Assembly (NCBI GenBank): GCA_015075555.1
Contig: JABTUD010000002.1
Coordinates: 1 to 64,000, forward strand
Length of the DNA: 64,000 nt
Direction of reading: 5' to 3'
Origin: Thermoflexaceae bacterium
GTDB taxonomy: Bacteria; Chloroflexota; Dehalococcoidia; Tepidiformales; Tepidiformaceae
Below, one piece after another: positions 16,271 through 24,600 of this stretch. A program made the translations under genes and the position numbers. The notes under the pieces were generated by a model. It searched no databases. It was not told the origin of the DNA and was given only the letters and a program-made list of their open reading frames with translations. Position 1 is the first letter of the stretch, and each line of letters starts with the position of its first letter.

Positions 16271-18193
16271 TTGGGACGTCTGCTCGAGTCCGTGACCGAC
16301 CCCGCGAGCCTGCGCGCGCTCTCCTATTCCGAGCTTGATGCGCTGGCGGCCGAGATCCGCGAATTCCTGGTTGAGACGGTGCACTGCATTGGCGGCGGCG
16401 GTCACCTCGCTTCCAACCTTGGCGTGGTGGAGCTCACGCTCGCATTGCACCGGCAGTTCGATTCGCCGCGCGACCGGATCGTCTGGGACGTGAGCCATCA
16501 AATCTACGTTCACAAGATGCTGACCGGGCGCCGGGACCGGATGGCGACGATCCGCCAGTACAAGGGGCTCTCCGGCTTTGCCGACCCGAACGAGAGCGAG
16601 CACGACGCCTTCAGTGCCGGCCACGCCGGCACCGCCATCTCGGCCGCGGTGGGTATGGCGGTGGCACGTGACCTGCGAGGCGAGGACAACCACGTCGTGG
16701 CTGTCGCGGGTGATGGGGCAATGACTGCAGGCATGGCCCTGGAAGCGATGAACCACGCCGGCCACCTGGGGCTGGACCTGATCGTCATCCTGAACGACAA
16801 CGCCATGTCGATCTCCCAGAACGTGGGAGCACTGAGCCGGAACATCAACAAGCTGCGCGTCGACCCCCTCTATCGCAATGCGAAGGTGGAGCTGGGTAAC
16901 GTGGTTGAGCATCTGCCGCTGGGGCGCGCGATGTGGCGCACGGCGCGCCGTCTGAAGACCAGCATGCGCGACATCCTGGTGCCGGCGCGCTTCTGGGAGC
17001 AGTTTGGCTTCGAGTACTACGGGCCCATCGACGGGCACAACATCCACGAGCTCGAGGGCACGCTCGATGCGATCAAGAAGGTCCACCAGAAACCCGTACT
17101 GCTCCACGTCCTCACCGAAAAGGGCCACGGTGTGCCCGAGGCGGCCTCCGACCCGATCAAGAGCCACAGCGGCACCTACTGGATGAAGAAGCCGGCCGAG
17201 CCCGGGGCTTCGCCTGCCGGCCCCAGCTACAGCCAGGTCTTTGGCCAGGCCACGCAGGAGCTGATCGAACAGGACGAGCGCGTTGTCGCGGTCACGGCCG
17301 CGATGCTCGAAGGCACGGGCCTGGCGCCTGTCCATGCGAAGCACCCGCGGCGGGTCTTCGACGTCGCCATCGCCGAACAGCACGCGGTCACTTTCGCGGC
17401 CGGGCTTGCGACACAGGGGCTCAAGCCCATTGTTGCCATCTACTCCACCTTTCTGCAGCGCGGATTCGACTCGGTGGTGCATGACGTGGTGGTCCAGGGC
17501 CTCCCCGTGGTCTTCGCCCTGGACCGGGCGGGATTCGTCGGCGACGACGGCAAGACTCACCAGGGCTTCATCGACACCAGCTACCTGCGGTGCCTGCCGG
17601 GCATGGTTGTGAGCGCCCCCATGGATGAAGCAGAGCTGCGAGACCTGCTCTACACAGGCATCATGCACGACGGTCCGTTCTCGCTCCGGTTCCCCAGGGG
17701 AGCCGGCCCCGGGGCGCCCACCGACCTGCCGATGAAGCAGATCCCGATCGGCACGGCGGAGGTGCTGCGCGACGGTGGCGATATCGCACTCCTTGGCTTC
17801 GGCGCATCTGTCACGGAGTGCGTGAAGGCAGCCGGGATCCTCTCAGCGCAGGGGGTCGAGGCCACTGTCGTCAACGCGCGCTTCGCAAAGCCCCTTGATG
17901 AGACCCTCATAACCGCCCTCGCGCGGAGGTGCGGGCGCATCGTCACGGTCGAAGAGAACGTCCGCGCGGGCGGGTTCGGTGAAGGCGTGCTGGCGCTGCT
18001 CGCCGACAACCACCTGGCCGGGTCGTTCCTGGGCGCGCTAACCATGCCCGACGCCATCGTCGATCACGGGCCGCAGACCACCATGCGAGCGCTCTACTGC
18101 GTTGATGCGCAGGGCATCGCGGCCCGCGTTGTCGAGCTGCTCGGGACCCCGGGTGGCGATTCGGCCCAGGGCGAGCTCGCGCACGTCAGCTAG
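16271..18193 (+). CDS. dxs: 1-deoxy-D-xylulose-5-phosphate synthase
   Basis: DXS condenses pyruvate and glyceraldehyde 3-phosphate, using thiamine diphosphate, in the first MEP-pathway step. The 640-residue protein has family hallmarks in order: GGGGHLASNLGVVELTLAL, HQIYVHKMLTGRRD, the thiamine motif GDGAMTAGMALEAMNHAG...NDNAMSIS, and GPIDGHN. Further on are the catalytic Glu in FDVAIAEQHAVTFAAGLA and FCSTFLQRGFDSVVHDV-type residues. The TTG start is chosen because GAGG lies 8 bases upstream and the encoded N terminus matches the family. Three bases separate it from the polyprenyl synthase gene, indicating an operon. Confidence 0.97.
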   Translation: MGRLLESVTDPASLRALSYSELDALAAEIREFLVETVHCIGGGGHLASNLGVVELTLALHRQFDSPRDRIVWDVSHQIYVHKMLTGRRDRMATIRQYKGLSGFADPNESEHDAFSAGHAGTAISAAVGMAVARDLRGEDNHVVAVAGDGAMTAGMALEAMNHAGHLGLDLIVILNDNAMSISQNVGALSRNINKLRVDPLYRNAKVELGNVVEHLPLGRAMWRTARRLKTSMRDILVPARFWEQFGFEYYGPIDGHNIHELEGTLDAIKKVHQKPVLLHVLTEKGHGVPEAASDPIKSHSGTYWMKKPAEPGASPAGPSYSQVFGQATQELIEQDERVVAVTAAMLEGTGLAPVHAKHPRRVFDVAIAEQHAVTFAAGLATQGLKPIVAIYSTFLQRGFDSVVHDVVVQGLPVVFALDRAGFVGDDGKTHQGFIDTSYLRCLPGMVVSAPMDEAELRDLLYTGIMHDGPFSLRFPRGAGPGAPTDLPMKQIPIGTAEVLRDGGDIALLGFGASVTECVKAAGILSAQGVEATVVNARFAKPLDETLITALARRCGRIVTVEENVRAGGFGEGVLALLADNHLAGSFLGALTMPDAIVDHGPQTTMRALYCVDAQGIAARVVELLGTPGGDSAQGELAHVS

Positions 18194-18196
18194 CGC

Positions 18197-19219
18197 ATGG
18201 CGACGTTGCCGGCGGCCATTCCCGAATTCCTGCAGCGCCACAGGAGTGGCCTGGAGGCCGCCCTGCGGGGCGAGGTGGGCGTCGAACCGGGGGGGATAAC
18301 GGCCGCAGCCAGGTACGTTCTCGGCTGGGAAGACGAGAATGGCTGCGAAAGCGAAGCCACCGGGAAGCGTCTGCGCCCCCTGCTCTGTCTTTTCACTGCT
18401 GAGCTGCTCGGGGGTGACGCCGGTCCTGCCATGCCGGGAGCGGTGGCGATCGAGCTCATCCACAACTTCTCGCTGGTGCACGACGACCTGCAGGACCGCG
18501 ACATGGTCCGCCACGGGCGCCCGGCGGCCTGGGCGCTCCACGGTGAGGCACAGGCCATCAACCTGGGAGACTTCCTCTACGCCCGTGCAATCCGCGCCAT
18601 CACGCGCGCCGGTGGCCCCGCGGACCGGCGTATGGCTGCTCTCTCCGCGTTGCTCGATGCGACCGGACGGATGATCGAGGGACAGTGGCAGGACATTGGC
18701 TTCGAGTCGCGGGCGACGGTTACAGCAGATGAGTACCTGGCCATGGTTGCCGCAAAGACCGGCGCGCTGCTGGGTGCATCCCTGGCCCTGGGCGCCATCA
18801 TGGCGGGAGCGCCCCCCGTCTATGCCCCCGCACTGGCACGTTGGGGCGAGCACGCGGGAATCGCCTTCCAGCTTCGCGATGACCACCTGGGCGCCTGGGG
18901 CGACCCCGGCGAAACGGGCAAGCCCACCGGCGGCGATATCGTCCGCCGCAAGAAGAGCCTGCCCATTGTGCTCGGTCTCCAGGATCCGCGCGCCGCGGCA
19001 ACGATCCGCGAAGTCTACGCTCGCCACACCATCGATGGCGCGGACGTCGCCGCCGTGCTCTCAGCCCTCGAGGAGGCCGGCTGCCGGCATTCCTGTGAGG
19101 AGATGGCCGCGAGACACTCGGCGGGCGCCGATGCGCTGCTGGCCGACCTCCCGCTGGCCGCAGAATCCAGGGCACGTCTAACCGAAGTGGCCGCGTACCT
19201 GGTGGGGCGGCAGACCTGA
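18197..19219 (+). CDS. Polyprenyl diphosphate synthase
   Basis: This 340-residue trans-prenyltransferase extends allylic diphosphates with isopentenyl diphosphate. The first aspartate motif is intact (LVHDDLQDRD near residue 95). The second reads FQLRDDHLGAWGD near 228, a DDxLGxxGD variant of DDxxD. KPTGGDIVRRKKSLP follows, as in geranylgeranyl or longer-chain synthases. Chain length cannot be decided from sequence alone. It lies 3 bases after dxs, so precursor synthesis and chain elongation are probably co-transcribed. Confidence 0.9.
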   Translation: MATLPAAIPEFLQRHRSGLEAALRGEVGVEPGGITAAARYVLGWEDENGCESEATGKRLRPLLCLFTAELLGGDAGPAMPGAVAIELIHNFSLVHDDLQDRDMVRHGRPAAWALHGEAQAINLGDFLYARAIRAITRAGGPADRRMAALSALLDATGRMIEGQWQDIGFESRATVTADEYLAMVAAKTGALLGASLALGAIMAGAPPVYAPALARWGEHAGIAFQLRDDHLGAWGDPGETGKPTGGDIVRRKKSLPIVLGLQDPRAAATIREVYARHTIDGADVAAVLSALEEAGCRHSCEEMAARHSAGADALLADLPLAAESRARLTEVAAYLVGRQT

Positions 19220-19222
19220 CCG

Positions 19223-19251
19223 TTGCATGTTCGCTGGCACTGACCTAGCTT
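19223..19251 (+). promoter_or_regulatory. Putative promoter (-35 TTGCAT, -10 TAGCTT)
   Basis: TTGCAT at 19223-19228 and TAGCTT at 19246-19251 are 17 bases apart, a normal spacing. The -10 box ends 6 bases before the GTG start of the acyltransferase, which would make the transcript leaderless. Confidence 0.5.
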
Positions 19252-19257
19252 CCAATC

Positions 19258-19845
19258 GTGTTTGAGAACGTTCGCGAGGACATCCCGCGTGGGGCGCGAT
19301 GGCACGACGTGCCGGTAGTGCGCCGCGTCTTCGGCGAGAAGGGAGTGCAGGTGGCGGCGGTGGTGCTTTCGGGCCCGCTCCAGGCCGTCCTGCTCTACCG
19401 GGCGCAGGCGTGGCTGCGCGCTCGCCGCGTGCCCATCCTGCCGAACATCTGCCACCGGCTGACGATGCTGCTCGCCGCCGTTTCCATTGGCGACTTCGCG
19501 AACATCGGGCCGGGTCTGCTGATGGCTCACGGCAACGTGGTTATCGACGGACACGTGCGGATTGGGCCGCTCTGCACCATCTCGCCGTTCGTGACGGTGG
19601 GTCTCGACACTGGCGGGCCGGACTCCTCCATTGCGGGGCCAACGATCGGGCGGAACGTCTTCATCGGCACGGGCGCAAAGCTGCTCGGCCCTATCCGGGT
19701 CGGCGACAACGCCCGCATTGGGGCAAATGCGGTGGTGCTGACCGATGTTCCCGACAACTGCACGGCCGTTGGCGTGCCTGCGCGGGTACTGGAGCATGAC
19801 GGCGCCCTGGGCCCCGTGAAGAAGCCAGGGCACGCCGGCGAATGA
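19258..19845 (+). CDS. Hexapeptide-repeat acetyltransferase, serine acetyltransferase-like
   Basis: The 195-residue protein has an N-terminal helical part and a left-handed beta-helix of hexapeptide repeats (IGDFANIGPG, VIDGHVRIGPLC, IGRNVFIGTGAKLLG, IRVGDNARIGANAVV) ending DVPDNCTAVGVPARV. This is close to CysE-type O-acetyltransferases, but the canonical CysE HPGAxIG and IDHG elements are altered (GPGLLMAHGNVVIDG). The family is firm; the acceptor could be serine, a sugar or another alcohol. The GTG start directly follows a promoter-like -10 box. It is not adjacent to cysteine genes. Confidence 0.75.
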   Translation: MFENVREDIPRGARWHDVPVVRRVFGEKGVQVAAVVLSGPLQAVLLYRAQAWLRARRVPILPNICHRLTMLLAAVSIGDFANIGPGLLMAHGNVVIDGHVRIGPLCTISPFVTVGLDTGGPDSSIAGPTIGRNVFIGTGAKLLGPIRVGDNARIGANAVVLTDVPDNCTAVGVPARVLEHDGALGPVKKPGHAGE

Positions 19846-19863
19846 ATGCCGTAGCGCAGTGCC

Positions 19864-20385
19864 TCAGGCGCTCTCGGCCCGCTTCAGCCGGCGTTCCAGG
19901 GTCAGGCCATCAATCAGGCGCGCGGTGATGTCCGCAGCCTGCATCGCCGCCGCTGGCGCCAGGCCCGCGCTGACGGCAGCCTCGCCGAGAACCGCCAGCC
20001 TGCTGTTGCGGAACGCCTCCAGCCGCTCGCCGATGCCGGGCTCGAGGACGGCGACCTGCCAGGTTTCGGCCATCACGCCGACGTGGGTCGCATCGTCGTC
20101 CTGTCCGAAGTAGGCCCGTGCCGCAGCAGCCGGGTCCTGTCCCGCGGCGAGTGCCGCGGCGACGCGAGCGAGACGCCCGCCGGAATCGGCAAAGACGCGT
20201 TCCAGCACCGCATCGAGCACCTGGAGCTTTGAGGCGAAGTGGGCGTAGACCGCGCCCTTGGAGCAGCCCGCGGCAGCAGCAATGGCATCGAGCGAGGCGC
20301 CTTCATAGCCGCTCCGGGCAAACGAGCCCTCGGCCGCATCGAGCAGCGCCCCTATAGTCCTAGCCCGCCGCTCGGCCTGGCGCAT
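19864..20385 (-). CDS. TetR-family transcriptional regulator
   Basis: The 173-residue regulator has the N-terminal helix-turn-helix typical of TetR (LLDAAEGSFARSGYEGASLDAIAAAAGCSKGAVYAHF in pattern) and a helical ligand-binding C-terminal domain. The ATG at 20385 lies inside the end of the upstream HD-GYP gene (26-base overlap). The larger open frame further upstream is rejected because it is an out-of-frame reading of that gene. Coupled expression with HD-GYP is likely. The ligand is unknown. Confidence 0.88.
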   Translation of the reverse strand: MRQAERRARTIGALLDAAEGSFARSGYEGASLDAIAAAAGCSKGAVYAHFASKLQVLDAVLERVFADSGGRLARVAAALAAGQDPAAAARAYFGQDDDATHVGVMAETWQVAVLEPGIGERLEAFRNSRLAVLGEAAVSAGLAPAAAMQAADITARLIDGLTLERRLKRAESA

Positions 20386-21775
20386 CGTCGTGTCTCCTCC
20401 ACGCAGGCAGGTAGAGGGGACTGGCAACGTGGCCATCCTTCTCGTCCCGCCACCCGGGAAATACCGCTTCGAAGGCCTCGACAACCTTCGGATCGAACTG
20501 GGTGCCCGCACACCTGAGGATCTCCTGGAGCGCTTCATCGGGTGACTTGCCCTTGCGGTAGGGCCGGTCCGAGACGATTGCATCGTAGGTATCGGACAGG
20601 GCGAAAATGCGAGCGCCGAGCGGTATTGCCTCCCCTTTCAGTTTACGCGGGTAGCCTTCGCCGTCCCACCGTTCATGATGGGCGAGGACAACTCGCGCTG
20701 CGGGGCGAAGATACGGCACCTGGGCGAGGATGCGATAGCCCATGGCCGAGTGTTTTCGCATGAAAACCCATTCCTCTTCGGTGAGCGGGCCGGGCTTGCG
20801 CAGGATGGCATCGGGGACGCCGATCTTGCCAACGTCGTGCATGAGCGCGCCGCGGTAGATCATCATGATCTCGTCCTCGTCGCTCAGGCCCAGCACCCGG
20901 GCCAGCTCCACGGAATGGCTGGCAACGCGGTTAGAGTGGCCGCGTGTCTCCTGGTCGCGCATGTCGAGCGCCGCCACAAGCGACTCCAGCGTGCCCGTGT
21001 AGGCGTCGCGGAGTTCATCCGACATGTCGCGAATCTCGATGTAGGCACTGCGGAGCTGCTGGTTGGACTTCTCAAGGCGTAGAACGTTGTCGCGCGTCTT
21101 GTCGACGACCTGCTTGATGGAGTAGCGGCTGAGGAGGAGCGGAACGGCCAGGGCGACCATGCCCGCGACCCCGAGCTGCGTGTAGATGGCCGACAGGGCG
21201 CCCGCCACCAGGCCAAGAGCAACGTAGTGCGGCAGCAGCCAGGCGAAGTCGGCCCTGTGGGTGGCAAAGAAGTTCCGGCTTGTGGTTATGGAAACTACAC
21301 CGGCCACGGCGACCGTGGTAACCGCAAAGATGACAAACCCCGCGATGGCGCCTTCGGCAACCAGTGTGAGCGGATTCTGTTCGATGCCGGTGGCTGCCGT
21401 GCCAGCGATCGCGGCCGCGGCGGCAAAACCCGCCAGGTTCTGTTGACCAAAGTTGAAGGCGAGTTTCCGCGGGGCGCGATCGGCGAAGAGGTAGCCCCCG
21501 GTGATGGCAATCGCGGCCGCAACGAGCGCCGACGCGGGTGCGCCAAAGCTCACCGCTGCCATGACTGCCCCGACGAAGCTGATGGAGACCCGCCCATCGA
21601 AGTAGAGCTTCACGCCCAGGCGCTCGCTGAGGGCGGTGAGACCGACGAGGGTAATCACCCCGGCGGGGTCGTCGATGGGGCGAATGAAGAACGCGATCGT
21701 GAAGGCGGCAGAACCGAGGGCAAAGACGCCCACGATGAACCATTCGGCCCGGCCGCGTAGCGGGGGAGCAGACAT
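20360..21775 (-). CDS. Membrane HD-GYP phosphodiesterase
   Basis: The 471-residue protein has an N-terminal block of about seven or eight hydrophobic helices (residues about 12-215), a short coiled region (KTRDNVLRLEKSNQQLRSAY), then a full HD-GYP domain. Hallmarks are RGHSNRVA, HDVGKIGVPDAIL and HHERWDGEGYP. HD-GYP proteins hydrolyse cyclic di-GMP. The membrane part resembles a MASE-type sensor, which would couple a membrane signal to second-messenger breakdown. ATG at 21775 precedes MSAPPLRGRAEWF. The longer open frame to 22135 overlaps the intergenic region and is not supported. Confidence 0.9.
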   Translation of the reverse strand: MSAPPLRGRAEWFIVGVFALGSAAFTIAFFIRPIDDPAGVITLVGLTALSERLGVKLYFDGRVSISFVGAVMAAVSFGAPASALVAAAIAITGGYLFADRAPRKLAFNFGQQNLAGFAAAAAIAGTAATGIEQNPLTLVAEGAIAGFVIFAVTTVAVAGVVSITTSRNFFATHRADFAWLLPHYVALGLVAGALSAIYTQLGVAGMVALAVPLLLSRYSIKQVVDKTRDNVLRLEKSNQQLRSAYIEIRDMSDELRDAYTGTLESLVAALDMRDQETRGHSNRVASHSVELARVLGLSDEDEIMMIYRGALMHDVGKIGVPDAILRKPGPLTEEEWVFMRKHSAMGYRILAQVPYLRPAARVVLAHHERWDGEGYPRKLKGEAIPLGARIFALSDTYDAIVSDRPYRKGKSPDEALQEILRCAGTQFDPKVVEAFEAVFPGWRDEKDGHVASPLYLPAWRRHDDAPGRAAG

Positions 21776-22122
21776 TGCACTTTCGGTATCGGCAGGCGCC
21801 TGGCGGGAAGACAGGTCCGAATCCAATCCCCCGAACCCGGGCGAACGCCAGCTGGCAGGCCGGCGGTGGGCCTGGACGCCGCAGGGTGAACATCCGAACC
21901 GGGCTCGCGTTCGCGGGAAAGCAGGCGGCTCGCAGGTGCGCCGGAAGCTGGGCCGCGCCCCTCCCTGGCCATGCCTCGAGGACGCCAGGGCCGCCCAGGG
22001 GCGGGAGCGGCTGGGGAAGGGGCAGTTGGGTGAACAAACGGTGACTCCGTCATTCTCTGTCGCCCTGGTGCGGGCAGCGGCAAGCGAATGCCCTGCCATG
22101 GCGCGGCGAGTAGACTGCAGGC
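21776..22122. other. Divergent intergenic region, HD-GYP and CoA-transferase
   Basis: About 347 bases lie between the two divergent starts. The forward side ends in a TAGACT box for the CoA-transferase. The rest is GC-rich, contains no recognised RNA element and no convincing small gene, although open frames run through it by GC bias. Confidence 0.4.
22111..22116 (+). promoter_or_regulatory. Putative -10 box (TAGACT), leaderless
   Basis: TAGACT ends 6 bases before the ATG of the CoA-transferase. The same hexamer at the same spacing precedes the gene at 35844. Confidence 0.5.
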
Positions 22123-23313
22123 ATGACGCCACCACTTGCCGGAATCCGCATCCTTGACTTCACGCGCTACCAGCAGGGCCCCTTCGCCACCGTGATGCTG
22201 GGCGACATGGGAGCCGAGATCATCAAGATCGAGGACACCAGCATCGGCGATTATGGCCGCCGCATGTGGCGCGAACCGGGCGGCTACAGCGCCTTCTGGG
22301 AGGCTCTCGACCGGGGGAAGAAGTCCGTCTGCATCGACCTCCGCACAGTCGGCGGCCGGGAGCTCACGCTCGCCCTGGGTGAAACGTGCGACGTGGTGAT
22401 GGAGAACTTCCGCCCGGGGACGATGGATGCCTGGGGGCTTGGCTACGAGGAGTTCCGGGCCCGGAATCCGCGCATCATCTACGGGCAGGCAACGGGCTGG
22501 GGAACGAGGGGCCCCATGGCCCTGCTGCCATCGTTCGACCAGATTGCCCAGGCCTACAGCGGCTATGCGCAGCAGTGCGGTGGCGGCGTCGGCACACGTC
22601 CGGAGATACCATTCCCCGGGGTTGCCGACCAGACGGGCGGCATGAACTTCGCCTTCGGCATCATGACCGCGCTCTTCGCCAGGGAGCGCACCGGCGTTGG
22701 GCAGAAAGTCGAGGTATCCCTTCTCGGTACCCAGCTCGCGCTGCAGTCTCCGGCGCTGACACATGCGCTGCACTTCGGGCAGGAACGGCCGCGGGAGTTC
22801 CGCGCCTCGCCCACCACGGGACAGTACGAGTGCGCCGATGGCCGCTGGGTGATGATTGTCGGCATCGACCAGAAGTTCTGGCCCCGGATTGCCAATGCCC
22901 TGGCAGTCCCACACCTCATCGATGACCCGAGATTCGTCTCCGGGCATCCGCGTTATGTGCACAAGAATGAGCTCGAGGCCCTTCTCGAAGAGGCCTTTCG
23001 CAAGCGCCCGTCGGCGCACTGGCTCGAAAGACTGCGTGAACACGACGTCCCCGCATCGCTCGTGCGGGACTACTCAGAAGTGGCAGGCGATGAGCAGGCC
23101 GCAATCAACGGGTACATCGTGGAGCAGGAGAACCATCGCCTCGGCCCCCAGAAGGTTGTGGGCCTGCACGTGCAGCTTAGCGAAACGGCGGGGAGGGTCG
23201 GCGATCCAGCGCCGCTGCTTGGCGAGCACACCTTCGAGGTCCTTCGCGCTATTGGCATTGGCAATGAGCGGCTGGCCGCGCTGGCCGCCGAGGGCGTGAT
23301 CAAGGGCGTGTAG
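22123..23313 (+). CDS. Family III (CaiB/BaiF) CoA-transferase
   Basis: The 396-residue protein begins with the family signature GIRILDFTRYQQGPFATVMLGDMGAEIIKIE and contains NFRPGTMDAWGLGYE, NPRIIYGQATGWG and the catalytic-Asp region PGVADQTGGMNFAFGI (Asp near 171). It transfers CoA between organic acids via an aspartyl-CoA intermediate. The substrate is unknown. It is convergent with cysS and divergent from the HD-GYP gene, and it is one of three CaiB-type genes in the window. Confidence 0.92.
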   Translation: MTPPLAGIRILDFTRYQQGPFATVMLGDMGAEIIKIEDTSIGDYGRRMWREPGGYSAFWEALDRGKKSVCIDLRTVGGRELTLALGETCDVVMENFRPGTMDAWGLGYEEFRARNPRIIYGQATGWGTRGPMALLPSFDQIAQAYSGYAQQCGGGVGTRPEIPFPGVADQTGGMNFAFGIMTALFARERTGVGQKVEVSLLGTQLALQSPALTHALHFGQERPREFRASPTTGQYECADGRWVMIVGIDQKFWPRIANALAVPHLIDDPRFVSGHPRYVHKNELEALLEEAFRKRPSAHWLERLREHDVPASLVRDYSEVAGDEQAAINGYIVEQENHRLGPQKVVGLHVQLSETAGRVGDPAPLLGEHTFEVLRAIGIGNERLAALAAEGVIKGV

Positions 23314-23322
23314 AAGCCGCTC

Positions 23323-24531
23323 TCAGGCGGCCGGGCCCGCTGCACCTGCGAACCTGAATCCCAGCGTCGCCAGGGCCGCCGCCAGGGCCAGCTGCTCGCC
23401 ATCGTGCGCGGAACCGGCGAGGATGCGCGTTGCTGCCTGGTCGAGGCTTTCCAGGGCGAGGGGGACATTGAAGTCGTCGTCCATGGCCGAGGCGAAGCCG
23501 CCGCGGACGAGCTCGGCGCCGGGCCCGGGCAATGCTGGCGCCTCCGCCACGACTGCGGAGCGAAGGCGGCCGAAGCGGGCTGTGACAGCTTCGAGAGCGC
23601 CTTCGCGGTAGTCAGCATCCGCCCGGTAGTGGGTACTGAGCAGGTAGAGGCGCAGATGGTCTGGCTCAACCTGTTTCATGAGGTCGCGCGCAAGCACCAG
23701 GTTGCCGAGGGACTTGCTCATCTTGACGCCATCGAGCTGGACCATGCCGTTGTGCATCCAGAAGCCGCAGAAGGGGGAGCGCCCGGTCACGCACTCGGCC
23801 TGGGCGATTTCATTTTCGTGATGGGGGTAGACGAGGTCGCGCCCACCTCCATGGATGTCGATCTGCTCGCCAAGATGGGCGACCGACATCGCCGTGCATT
23901 CGATGCTCCAGCCGGGCCTGCCGGGACCCCAGGGGCTCTCCCAGGAAGGCTCGCCGGGCTCGGTCACCTGCCACAGCAGGAAATCGAGCGGTCCGCGTTT
24001 CTTATGTTCGCGCTTGGATTCGGGGTTCTCACGGCTGGCGAGCTCTTCCGGGCCCACTCCGTTGAGGGCGCCGTATCGCTCGAACTTCGAGACCTCGAAG
24101 AAGACGTCGCCATCGACCTCGTACGCGAAGCCGCCTTCGATGAGCTTCGCCGTTGTCTCGATGATCTGCGGGATGTGCCCGGTTGCAAAGGGATTGGCAC
24201 TTGGGCGAAGCACATTGAGACGGTCCAGGTCGTGCTGGAGGAGGGCCAGGTTTTCGTCGCGGATTTCCGGGATGGGGCGGCCGCCCTGGCGTTTCGAGAC
24301 CATGATCATGTCGTCATCGATATCGGTGACGTTCTGGACGTACTTCACGTCGTAGCCAATCGAAAGCAGGTAGCGGCGGAGGGTATCGAACTGTACGTAC
24401 GAGAAGGCGTGGCCGAGGTGGGTCACGTCGTACGGGGTGACGCCGCAGACGTACATCCGTACCGTGCCCGGGACGACCGTGCTGAACGGACGGGCCTCGC
24501 GGCCGAGAGTGGAGAAAAGGCGCAGGGTCAA
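23323..24531 (-). CDS. cysS: Cysteinyl-tRNA synthetase, short form (or MshC-like ligase)
   Basis: This class I synthetase-fold enzyme activates cysteine. Visible are the zinc and nucleotide motifs MYVCGVTPYDVTHLGHA (HLGH as the HIGH box), TDIDDDMI, SIECTAMS, GGGRDLVYPHHENEIAQAE and the KMSKS box VKMSKSLGN. At 402 residues it is shorter than typical CysRS (about 460-490). The CGVTPYDxTHLGHA sequence also resembles MshC, the cysteine ligase of mycothiol synthesis. The PDHLRLYLLSTHYR segment and TDIDD favour CysRS. The TTG start has GGGAGG upstream. A palindrome at 24577-24597 lies in its upstream region. Confidence 0.75.
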   Translation of the reverse strand: MTLRLFSTLGREARPFSTVVPGTVRMYVCGVTPYDVTHLGHAFSYVQFDTLRRYLLSIGYDVKYVQNVTDIDDDMIMVSKRQGGRPIPEIRDENLALLQHDLDRLNVLRPSANPFATGHIPQIIETTAKLIEGGFAYEVDGDVFFEVSKFERYGALNGVGPEELASRENPESKREHKKRGPLDFLLWQVTEPGEPSWESPWGPGRPGWSIECTAMSVAHLGEQIDIHGGGRDLVYPHHENEIAQAECVTGRSPFCGFWMHNGMVQLDGVKMSKSLGNLVLARDLMKQVEPDHLRLYLLSTHYRADADYREGALEAVTARFGRLRSAVVAEAPALPGPGAELVRGGFASAMDDDFNVPLALESLDQAATRILAGSAHDGEQLALAAALATLGFRFAGAAGPAA

Positions 24532-24576
24532 CCGGGCCTCCCGGGAGGGGTTAGCCCAGCGTAGCAGAGCACGCAG

Positions 24577-24597
24577 TCGGTTGCATAATGCAACCGA
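24577..24597. promoter_or_regulatory. Perfect palindrome TCGGTTGCA-TAA-TGCAACCGA
   Basis: Two 9-base arms (24577-24585, 24589-24597) surround TAA. It lies 3 bases after the CoA-transferase stop at 24601 and about 45 bases before the cysS start, both reverse strand. The short spacer and AT-rich centre suit a dimeric repressor operator. A small hairpin ending the upstream gene is the alternative. Confidence 0.5.
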
Positions 24598-24600
24598 TCG

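Noticed and set aside
15872-17668. Reverse-strand open frame of 598 codons opposite smpB and dxs
   Set aside because: Both strands cannot be coding over the full length; the forward frames carry all the family motifs.
21776-22135. N-terminal extension of the HD-GYP frame
   Set aside because: The extension is low-complexity, overlaps the divergent promoter region, and the membrane domain starts after ATG 21775.
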